Positions 52,105 through 61,754 of a DNA stretch of 64,000 nucleotides are shown here, in pieces. Position numbers and translations under genes: made by a program. The notes under the pieces are model-generated. The model was not told the origin of the DNA, searched no databases, and saw only the letters and a list, made by a program, of their open reading frames with translations. This stretch comes from Cordia subcordata (Eukaryota; Streptophyta; Magnoliopsida; Boraginales; Cordiaceae). The stretch lies in assembly GCA_028554755.1 (NCBI GenBank), contig JAPTOF010000010.1:10390001-10454000 (forward strand). The letters run 5' to 3'. Position 1 is the stretch's first letter. Every line of letters starts with the position of its first letter.

Positions 52105-54600
52105 GGACTTCGGTCTCCTACTTTGTGGCACGAAAGATTGGGACTTATGAATTTTGATTCCTTGAATAGACTTGTGGAAATGGGTCTAGTCCATAGAGTA
52201 GATTTTTCCAATCACATAAATGAGAAGTTCTTTCAAATTAGTAAGGAGGACTATGGAACCTCTTGAATTAATCCACAGTGACATTTGTGACTTGAAGTTT
52301 GTGCAAGCTAGAGATAGGAAAAAGTATTTTATAACTTTTATCGATGATTGCACAAGGTATTGTTATGGGTACTTGCTCAGATTCAAAGATGAAGCTTTGA
52401 GGCTACTAAGCCGAGGTTGAAAATCAACTAGGCAAGAAGATCAAAACTTTAAAAAGTGATAGAGGTGGAGAATATGTATATCTCTTTGAAACCTATTGTT
52501 CTGAACAAGGAATAATACACCAAAAGTCAACTCCTTACTCTCCATATCAAAATGGTATTGTTGAATGCTAAACAAAACTCTCTAGGAAATGATGAATGCT
52601 TTATTGATAAATTCAGGATTACCTTAGAACGTGTGGGGGGAAGTGGTTTAAACTGCAAAATCATGTTTCAAATAAGGTACCCTATAAGAAATTTGGAAAG
52701 ACTCCATATGAGTCCATATGAGTTATGGAAAGGCCAACTGCCTTTCTACAAATATTTAAAGGTATAGGGCTGTTTAGCTAATGGTCAAAAGGACCAAAGA
52801 TGGTCGATTGTATTTTCATTGGGTATGCATAGAATAGTGCTGCATATAAATTTCTTGTACACAACTTACAAATATCTAACATTTATGAGAATATAGTCTT
52901 TGAGTCTCGAAACATTGAGTTCTTTGAGACAACGCTTTTGTATAGAGAGTCACGAAAACCAAGTGCTTGAGAACCAGGTTCATTTAAGAGAACTCTTGAC
53001 CATTCAAATGTAGAGACTACAACTAATGAATCTAGATGTGGTACGAGGGGAAGGACTTCTATGTCTTTTAGGCCTAACTTTATAACTTTTATGTTAGAAA
53101 GTGAGTTTAAAACTTTCAAAGAAGCTATGTCTACTCCTGAGGCACCTCTTTGGAAAGAGACGGTGAATAGTAAAATAGAGTCCATCATGCATAACCATAC
53201 ATAGAAATTGGTGGATCTACCTCCTGAAATAAACCTTTAAGGTGTAAATGAATTTCCAAGAGAAAGATGAAGGCTTATGGATTTATAAGGCACGGTTAGT
53301 TATGAAAGGTTATAGTAAAAGAAGGGTTTGGATTATTTTGACACCTATTTACCAGTTACGCGAATTATATCTAGTCAGATGTTGATAGCTATTGCAGCTA
53401 TATACAACTGGGAGATCTATAAAATGGATGTAAAGACAGCTTTCTTGAATGGGGATCTAAATGAGGAGATTTATATGGAGCAACCTAAAGTGTTTGTAGT
53501 TCCAAGTCAAGAGAATAAATCATATCGTCTTGTGAAATCTCTTTACGGGTCAAAGTAAGCACCTAAACAATGGCATGGGAATTTGATCAAGTCATGCTCG
53601 TAAATGACTTTAAAACAAATGAATGTGACAATTGTGTCTACCAGAAGGGCACGAATAAAAAACGGATCAAAAATTTGTCATGGTTTGTCTATATGTAGAC
53701 AACATGCTTTTTACTGGAAGTGATAATTAAGCAAATGTGTCTACTAAGGAAATGCTTTCTCGAGTATTATGAAATGAAAGACATAGGTGTCATAAGGGTG
53801 ATTTTAGGCGTCGAAATCACAAAGACATCTAATAGTCTAGTCTTGTCCCAGTCTTATTATGTTGAGAAAATAGTGGACAAGTTCAATAAGGGAGACAATA
53901 GGATTGTAAGAACACCTCTAGATAAAACTGTACAATTAACTAGAATATGGGTGGAAGGGTAACTCAATTGGAGTACTCTTGAATTATAGGGAGTTTATTA
54001 TACATAATGGATTGTACAAGACCTATAAAGCCTGCACTGTGAACAGGCTAAAGAGATATCCTAGTAATCCAGGCCTTGCAAATTGGGTTACTGTCTTGAG
54101 ATACTTAAGATACACCATGGACTATAGGCTGCATTATGTAACATATTCAACTGTACTAGGAAGGATATAATGATGTCAAATGTCAAAGATATTTGACACT
54201 AAAGACTTAAGATCCACAAGTGGCCATGTCTTTAAGTTAGCAGGTGTAACTATGTTAAGAAAGTTCATGAAACAAACATGCATAATCAGATTCTTTATGA
54301 AATCTAAGTTTATAACTTGGGACAAAGTTGGGAAGGAAACTGAATGGCTTCAAAGTACCCAGCGGATCTTCTATTTGGCTGAAATTTGTGGTTGCCATCA
54401 GTATTTACTATGATAGCCAATCTATGATTGGCAGGACACAAAGTATAATATATGATAGCATATACATCATAGACATCATACTATTACGCAATTGCTCTCT
54501 AATGTGGTTATCACTCTGGACTATGGAAAGTCAAAAGATAGTATTACGGATCTGCTTACCAAAAGGGTAAACAGAGAGCAAGTACTCACGTTGTCGAAGG
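52105..54600 (+). pseudogene. pol: Copia-2 pol: integrase, reverse transcriptase, RNase H, broken
   Basis: In order: GAG-pre-integrase (LWHERLGLMNFDSLNRLVEM, about 52124), integrase core (PLELIHSDICDLKFVQARDR; then TLKSDRGGEYVYLF and YSPYQNGIVEC), reverse transcriptase (MDVKTAFLNGDLNEEIYMEQ), then VCLYVDNMLFTGSDN, where the catalytic YVDD reads YVDN. RNase H follows (DTKDLRSTSGHVFKLAG; TWDKVGKETEWLQST; then YDSQSMIGRTQS). Frameshifts and stops separate these blocks (for example after 52420, near 53560, at 53728 and 53962). The protein would copy RNA to DNA and integrate it. This copy is inactive. Confidence 0.9.
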
Positions 54601-55212
54601 GAATGGGTCTTAAGCCTATAAACTACTAAAATGATCATCATAATTGACAACCCTACCTTGTTGACAAGAGATCCCTGAATCTTGGTTCAAAGGAAAAACT
54701 GAATTGTGTGTGACTCTTCTCAAGCACTATGGGGGCTTAGACCTCTTTTACCTGTTCATATGGCAAGCAGACAGTGCGGCCTGCACGATTTAGGATAAGC
54801 TTTGCTTTTAATGATTTTTATAACTTGGAAAGATCAGGTGGCGTATAGTAGGGTACTTCTCACTAAAGAATCACCTATATGAGTAAGGAGGGGTTGCTCT
54901 TAAGAGAATTAAAGGCTAAATTCTCTAAGTACTCATGAATACCGAGAGTTCTTTAGGGCCGAAATGAACACAACTGTAAGAACTGGTAGTAATTTGAAAG
55001 ATGTTGTGTGCATGTTATTGTCTTGGTTTACACTAAAGTTGAACAGTTCAAGACCTCGAATCCACCAGTCAGTGAGTAAACTCGATAGCATTCACTAAAA
55101 AAGGTTTAAAGCCAAAAGCTACCTATCTTTAGGCAGTTTCTTTCTATAAAATCTCTCTTGCATTTGTATTTACATGCTCCGTCATCACCTAATTTTCATT
55201 CATGTGGTGGAA

Positions 55213-55962
55213 TATTAGAATTATGGTTTTTGACATAGAGGTCAAAGACACTTTGCCCCATAAATTAGGTCAGATCTTGCTTAGCATTTGGGTTGGAATA
55301 TGGTATCATTACGTTCCTCATTATGAGTAGATAAGCGTGATATATTTACATATCAAAAATGGGTTTGTGATGAATGAGAAATGAACAATTAAAGTTTGCT
55401 AGCTTTAAATGCTTAAAAAAGTCCAACGAGCAAAAAACTAATAATTCGTAATGGAAATCTATTGGAAGCTAAAGTTATGACGGTGGTGGTTACAAAACTT
55501 TCCACTAATGTTAACATTAAAGCTCAGGAGTTATGACATGTTTTACGGCTAGTATTAATTTTCCCATTAAATGCCTTGTTGGCTATTACACATCTCCTAC
55601 ATTATAAATAGAAGCTTTCAGCTAGTGCATAAAAGGACTCTTGGGGTTACGTTGCATAGGGTATAACACAAAGAAAATTGTAGCTTTTAGCATCCTAGCG
55701 TGTCAATATTCTAGTTTGCATTTTACGGAGAGAGTTCTTTACTTAGTAGTTCGCAAGTCCTTGCCGTAGGAATGCTACCAACGTTAAGAGATATACAACC
55801 TTTGTATCCTGGGAGGGATACGCCACACCCCTTTAGTACCAGTTGAGGGGGCATAAATTCCTTAAGAACATTGTTTAGGAGCCTTGGTTATTTTCAGTTA
55901 TTTCTTTCTACATTCATCATTTACATTTTGAATTTCTAGGCTTTACACATTATTTTCCAACA
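55213..55962 (+). repeat. Copia-2 3' LTR
   Basis: 750-bp copy of the 5' LTR, starting TATTAGAATTATGG (TG mutated to TA) after GTGGTGGAA and ending TTTTCCAACA. The TATA-like ATTATAAATA is at 55611-55620. Confidence 0.88.
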
Positions 55963-56899
55963 ATCCTATCTTGTCTAACTTTTATTGTGTCAATCCTATC
56001 TATCCATGTAACCTTTTAAAATACATAATTTATCATTCTACGCACAAACTCCTTTATGCAAATAACTTATCATTTTGTTTTTATATATGCTGAAATCATT
56101 ACGTATTGATGCTCATGAAAGTTCATTATTATTGTCATCTCCCCAAAGCATGCCAATATATTACTTAACAAATGAATGATATGTATTGTTTGAGTAAAAA
56201 GAAATTATATTAAATGTGATTGAGCTTTACATGTTATGCTAAATCCATGCATGAATTTCCCAAGAAATATGGAACAAAGACTCATCAAATTTCGCAAGCA
56301 AGAATTTGGCAAGTTCATCTTAATTGATATAATTTATAATGATTTTTAAGAAACTACAAGATTGACATGTATACTCAGAGGTTCCTTAATATGTTTAAAT
56401 GAAGGGGAGCCAAATACACACTGTACTTTTTTTTCCTTAGCCTAAGTTTTGTCCTACTGAGTTTTTTTGGGAAGATTTTTAATGAGGTAGTATGAAGCGT
56501 ACAGCAAGAATATTGTATTCTTTTTCCTTTATTATGATCTTTGTTTCACTGCATTTTTTTCTAGTAAAGTTTTGATGAGGTATATTCTTAAGAGATGAAT
56601 ATTCAAGAAGAAGTATAAGGAAATTATTAATTATTATGGATATTCATATTCCATAAAGAGATATTGGGTCACGACCTAAAAATCCTGTGCATTTTATTCC
56701 TTTTTCTTCCTATCTCTATTGTTTTCATATTGCTTGCAATCTATTTGATAAATTGATTGTGTGAAGTTCATTCATTCTCTTGATTGTAAATAGTTGCACC
56801 AAATCAGTTTTATTTTCCAAAAAAGTAGCATAATCTTAATTCACCCCCTTCTTAAGATTACTAGTGCTTTCATACCCAGTGCTTTGCACGGGCTTATTT
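55963..56899. other. Non-coding stretch, possible part of the Copia-3 5' LTR
   Basis: No coding frame. A possible LTR start TGATTGAGCTTTACATG at 56217 matches the first seven bases of the Copia-3 3' LTR stub (TGATTGA). CTTAATTCACCCCCTTCTTA at 56835-56854 is the phrase usually found near the end of plant copia LTRs. The proposal is tentative. Confidence 0.35.
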
Positions 56900-58056
56900 A
56901 GGTTCTGTGTGCTTTTTAATTTTTTAAATATTTATAGATGTGATTTTTTATTGGTTTTAGATTTTTGTGTGGTTTTTTTTTCAAATATCTATAAAAATTA
57001 ACTCTAGTGCTTTTTATTCTTATTTTTACTTTTTATTCTTATTTTTGTTTTTTAATTAGGATATGATGCATAAATTAATTAAATTAATGAGTATTTTTGG
57101 ACTTTATTACTTTAAACTCATTAAAAAGAAATATATAGGTAGTGCATAAATATAATTAAATATCTTGTAACTCCATTGCAGTGATGAGGTTAGAAAGTGG
57201 TGCATAAATGTAATTAAACACTATAATCTATAGATTTATAATAATGTAGTAATATTAAAAATATAATTTATGATGACTTGGCAAATAGATGGTGTTGATG
57301 TGACACCTTTCTTTGAGTTCCTTTGGGTTTAACTTTTTTATAGATGTGATTTTTTATTATTTTTAGGTTTTCATTTTTTTATTATTTCTAAATATCTATA
57401 AAAATTAATTCTAGTGCTTTTTTATTCTTATTTTTATTTTTATTTTTTAATTAGGATATGATGCATAAACTAATTAAATTAATGAGTTTTTTTGAATTTT
57501 ATTACTTTAAACTCATTAAAAAGAAATATATAGGTGGTGCATAAATATAATTAAATATCTTGTAACTCCATTGCAATGATGAGATTAGAAAGTGGTGCAT
57601 GAATGTAATTAAACACTATAATATATAGATTTGTAATAATGTAACAATATTAAAAGTATAATTATGATGACTTGGCTAATAGATGGGTGCTGATATGGCG
57701 CCCTTCTTTGAGCTCCTTTGGATTTAACTTATATATATATATATATATATATATTTATTCTTATTTTTATTTTTTAAATTAGGATATGATGCATAAGTTA
57801 ATTAAATTAATGCGTTTTTTTGGACTTTATTACTTTAAACTCATTAAAAAGAAATATATAGGTGGTGCATAAATATAATTAAATATCTTGAAACTCCATT
57901 ACAATGATGAGATTAGAAAGTGATGCATAAATGTAATTAAACACTATAATATATAGATTTATAATAATGTAATAATATTAAAAATATAATCTATGATGAC
58001 TTGGCAAATAGATGGGTGCTGATATGGCACCCGTCTTTGAGCTCCATTGGGTTTAA

Positions 58057-58060
<4 letters not shown>
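56900..58060 (+). repeat. Three tandem copies of a repeat of about 0.4 kb
   Basis: The marker AGGATATGATGCATAAATTAA recurs (with changes) at 57058, 57453 and 57781, spaced 395 and 328 bp. Each copy continues through CTCATTAAAAAGAAATATAT, GGTGCATAAATATAATT, AACTCCATTGCAATGATGAG and TGATGACTTGGC, and ends near GGGTTTAACTTT. The third copy is shorter at its start. The array begins after CCCAGTGCTTTGCACGGGC. No coding content. It appears to be inserted near the end of the Copia-3 5' LTR. Confidence 0.9.

Positions 58061-58102
<42 letters not shown>
58061..58102. repeat. (TA)n microsatellite
   Basis: About 20 TA units between the 0.4-kb repeat array and the Copia-3 LTR end. A shorter (AT)n tract lies at the equivalent place between copies 2 and 3 (57730-57752). 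Confidence 0.9.
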
Positions 58103-58104
<2 letters not shown>

Positions 58105-58120
58105 TTTGTCCCATAACAAG

Positions 58121-58133
58121 TGGTATCAAGAGC
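58121..58133 (+). other. Copia-3 primer-binding site
   Basis: TGGTATCAAGAGC follows the LTR end after AG. It is the common plant copia variant of the initiator methionine tRNA site, with one extra A relative to TGGTATCAGAGC. Confidence 0.85.
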
Positions 58134-58172
58134 TAGGGTTCTACATATAGTTTAACTACTAGTAGAATTAAG

Positions 58173-59726
58173 ATGACAAATAATGTTAATGCTACTACTA
58201 TTGAAGGTTTGTCAATTAAGAAAGCTCCCATATTTGATGGCCTTAATTACTCCTTTTGGAAAATGAGAATGAAAGTATTTGTGCAAGCTCATGATTACAA
58301 AGCATGGAAAATAATTGAAAATGGACCACAATATCCTATGCAAATGGTAGGAGATAAGAAGGTATTGAAATCAGTAGATGAAAGGGATGAAAAAGATTAT
58401 AAACTTGTTGAATTGAATGTTAAAGCTTTGTATACCTTGTAAGTTGGATTGAATGCTATTGAATTTGCTAGAGTTACGGGATGCACTTCGGCTAAAGAAA
58501 TTTGGGGTCAACTTGAAATAACTTATGAAAAAACTAGCCAAGTAAAAGAATCTAGGATTAGCATGCTTACACATGAGTATGAAATGTTTTATATGTAGCA
58601 AAATGAGAATGTTGAGCATATGTTTTCTAGATTTATTCAAATTGTGAATTCTTTGAAATCTCTCGACAAAGTTTATACAAATGGTGAATTGGTTAGTAAG
58701 TTGTTGAGAAGCTTATCATCAAAATTTTAACCCAAGGTGATGGCTATCAAAGAGGCAAAGGATCTCAACAAGCTTACCCTTAGTGAGTTGATTGGTTCAC
58801 TTATGACTTATGAGCTTGAACCATGTGAGCCCTATGGAGAAAAGACTGTGATGTGGAATTTGGCCTTTAAAGCAACTCCACAAGAAAGCTCAAGTGAAGA
58901 AGAAATGACCATGTATTCAAGATTCAAGAAATTTATGAGGAGATAAGGGTTCAATTCAAAGGGGTCATTCAAGAGAGAGGTAAGCATGAATGATCCAAGT
59001 GATGAAGAATTAACTTTTTGTAAATGTAGAAAATCGGGACACATCAAGTCAGATTGTCCATTGGTCAAAGAGAAAAGAAAGAAAAAGTTCAAGAAGAAAA
59101 GTTCAAAAGTGACAAAGCTTGATTTGCAGTCAAGTGAGAATGAAAACTAATCAAGTGACAATAAAGTTGCCAATCTTTGCCTCATGGCCAATGAGAGTAA
59201 GGTATGTTCTTCACCCTCCAATTCTATTTGTTTATCTTCGTCTGAAGAAGAAAAAGAAGACTTTACATTTGAAGATTTGCGAAAAGCCTTTTCTAAATTA
59301 CATGATAATTTTTCAATTGCTTTAAGCAAAGATAATGTTTTACAAAAATGTTTGAAAACTATTTTGAAAGAAAAAGATGACCTTGAAAAGAAAAATACAT
59401 GTCTTTTGGAAAATATAAATGGTTTGCAAAAACAATTAAATGATTTGACAAAAATAAACAATGATTTACAAAAGATTGTGAACAAGTTTACAAATGGACA
59501 AGAAAATCTTGAAAAACTTCTTGGTTCACAAAAAATGATGTTTGACAAAAGTGGAATGGGTTATGAACCTTCTACCAAACAAAAATATTTGCAAAACTAT
59601 TTTGTGAAAGCATCATCCTTTACTGCACCTTCTATTGCTTGTACCCATTGTGAAAAGAATGGTCATATTTCTTCTCAATGCTATTTTAAGAAATTATGTG
59701 ATAGAGGCACTTTTGTTCTACATTGA
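58173..59726 (+). pseudogene. gag: Copia-3 gag, one frame with five internal stops
   Basis: One frame covers DUF4219/UBN2-type gag (KKAPIFDGLNYSFWKMRMKV; EFARVTGCTSAKEIWGQLEI; PKVMAIKEAKDLNKLTLSEL), a first CCHC knuckle (CKCRKSGHIKSDCPL, about 59020), a Ser/Glu-rich and coiled-coil segment with Lys/Leu/Asn (59240-59540) and a second knuckle (CTHCEKNGHISSQCYFK, about 59640). Internal stops are at 58440, 58596, 58728, 58944 and 59148, with the final stop at 59724. There is no frameshift. Several stops are TAA at positions where Gln would fit, consistent with C-to-T change. Confidence 0.88.
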
Positions 59727-60358
59727 CAACGACCTAAATGGGTTGTGAAAGTTAAACATTGATACTAAACTCAAGGAAATGAAAGACATGGATACCTAGA
59801 TCTTGTCATACTTTGTTGTAGGAATGTCAAGTAACATCAAATGTTGAGAAGATTCATCTTAGGACAAGATCATTAAGAAAAGGAGCATAGGTAACATTGA
59901 ACTTATCTTCAATATATGCTTTTTGATAAATTGTGAAAATATGCATGAGTTTATGACTTGTAGTTTATTTTAAATACATATGATTGCATGAAATGCTTGC
60001 TTGAATTATTATGATGAATATTAGCTCATGAATGTTAAAAGAATACATGATGAGATGAGAACCTTTTTTTTTTTTTTTTGCACAATTATGTGTAATATGT
60101 GGTGTTGTGTTACTTGTGTTAAATGTTTGAATTGCTTAACTAAAGGGGAGCTATGTGAAGATTAATGCTTATGATAATGGATGAAGTTCTGAAGAATAAT
60201 TTACTCCTATAGTGATGAAAAATCCATCACATGCTTATATGTTAACATCCTTTATTGATTGTAATGATAACGTTGAATGAAGAAGAGAGTGAGAATGAAA
60301 TGTGTTTATATCTATATCCTCTTCGTGTACATGTATACATTGTTAGACCTTACAAAAT
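59727..60358 (+). other. Copia-3 non-coding region between gag and the polypurine tract
   Basis: No pol motif is visible beyond a possible trace just after gag (59750-59830). It includes a poly-T run at about 60063-60079 and AAAGGGGAGCTATG at 60142, which resembles a polypurine tract. The pol genes were evidently deleted before or after insertion. Confidence 0.55.
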
Positions 60359-60378
60359 CAAAGGGGGAGATTGATTGA

Positions 60379-61754
60379 TGATGGGCGTCGAAACCACCAA
60401 AAATAATATACCAATTCTTACCTCGTAAAATTAAATAGAGTACGTGATGAGAACAGGGTCGAATCCACGGGGATTGGGAGATTATAATATGCTAATTATG
60501 CCAAGTGGATTAATCAAATAAGTTGCAATCAAGAAGGGGGGAATTTAATGCGAAAAAGTAAAATTAACAAAACTGTTCAGCACATTGGTCCGCGCTGCGT
60601 GGGCACGCAACTCGGCTAGAAAATGAAAAAAATAAAAATAACTAATGTACGCAATCCTAAGCTCACGCAAGGCTGGAAAAACGAGCAATCAATCGAGAAT
60701 TAAATCTAGCCTGAGAAATAATCACAATTTCAGTCAACAAATTCGATCCTAGATGCAAAGATATTTCCAGCTATTTCAATAAATCAGTTATGGCTATTTG
60801 CTCGGCTTAATAACCTCATCTTTCCTTACAGTGTTGATAACGGTCTAAATCCCCTATGATTTTTTCCGCTATCACCTTACCTATTAGACGTTCTAACCCC
60901 CGGAGATGCCTGCGGAATCTATTTAACGGCAGAAATAAAAATCTAGAAAGACCTAATTCTAAAAGTCAACACTCTCGCAGTAATTGCTCATTTAGATTGC
61001 ATAATTACACAGGAAACCTGGTTACTACTATTCTTAGATTAATTAGATTAATCCAATTGGCTACCTATTGTCATGCAATTAAATAACTGCGTGCAAAATT
61101 AAATAATCACATAACAATGTTAATTATTGAAACAGTAAATACGCAAATATTAAAATAGCATGAAAGGAATAAAACAATTAGATCTCACGGAATTGATGAA
61201 CTGAAATCTTGATTAATCCTTGGCTAGAAAGAAATTTAGAACTTCATCGTCATGATAGTGGCGCCTCAGAAGATGAAAATATCCTACTAGAAAATTATGA
61301 ATAAAGTCTAGATCTCCCTATGAATTGTATGTAGGAAAATATATAGGAGAAGTTCCTAACTGGAGTCTTTCTCGAATAAAAAAACTCTTTAAAGCAAAGG
61401 AAAATAAAGAGGTAAAAGTTCTTAATAAAAGTCTTCTAGAATTAATTTCCTTCCTTTCCAAGATATGACAAGTCTTCAATGCAATTCTTTTCCAGTTGTA
61501 AAAAAATATCTCCAGTCTTACTTAAAGCTTGGTCAATCCCGCATAGAAATTGCATGGTATTTTCCAAATTAGCAGAATCAATTTTATCATCTACAAATGC
61601 ATCCAAAAAGCCTTTGAATCTATATATAATGTATCCAACTCCTTTTCCCAAGCATAAACATATAAAAACACATAAAAAAAATCAATTAAGGAGAACCCAA
61701 TTCTAGCATTAAGCACAATTGACTATGAATTAAAAGCTTATTTAGGACTTATCA
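60379..61754 (-). repeat. Athila-3 3' LTR
   Basis: On the plus strand it starts TGATGGGCGTCGAAACC and ends TAGGACTTATCA. It is close to the Athila-2 LTR over 60379-61220 (the R/U5 side). It differs strongly in the U3 part from about 61225 to 61700, where Athila-2 has GTAGACAGCTTTTAGTAGA repeats and its TATA box. So the two belong to one family with different promoter regions. Confidence 0.88.

Larger units (their letters stand above)
49366..55962 (+). mobile_element. Copia-2: LTR-to-LTR Ty1/copia element, decayed
   Basis: Direct LTRs (49366-50090 and 55213-55962) begin TGTTAGAATTATGG (TATTAG in the 3' copy) and end TTTTCCAACA. The flanking 5-mers are ATACT and ATCCT (4 of 5 match). Downstream of an unrecognised leader, the plus strand encodes decayed GAG-pre-integrase, integrase, reverse transcriptase and RNase H, the Ty1/copia order with integrase before RT. 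No clear primer-binding site follows the 5' LTR. Confidence 0.9.
58103..60378 (+). mobile_element. Copia-3: gag-only Ty1/copia derivative (internal part)
   Basis: The LTR end (CCATAACA, to 58118), primer-binding site (TGGTATCAAGAGC, 58121-58133), gag (58173-59726), about 0.63 kb of non-coding sequence, then a polypurine tract (AAAGGGGGAGAT, 60360-60371) and the start of a 3' LTR (TGATTGA, 60372-60378). Protease, integrase and reverse transcriptase are absent. The internal region is only about 2.25 kb against roughly 4-5 kb in a full element. Athila-3 is inserted at 60379, right after the first bases of the 3' LTR, with ATTGA as the likely duplicated site. Confidence 0.75.

Noticed and set aside
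59147..59548. 133-codon minus-strand Phe/Ser/Cys-rich ORF
   Set aside because: Antisense of the Copia-3 gag coiled-coil region.
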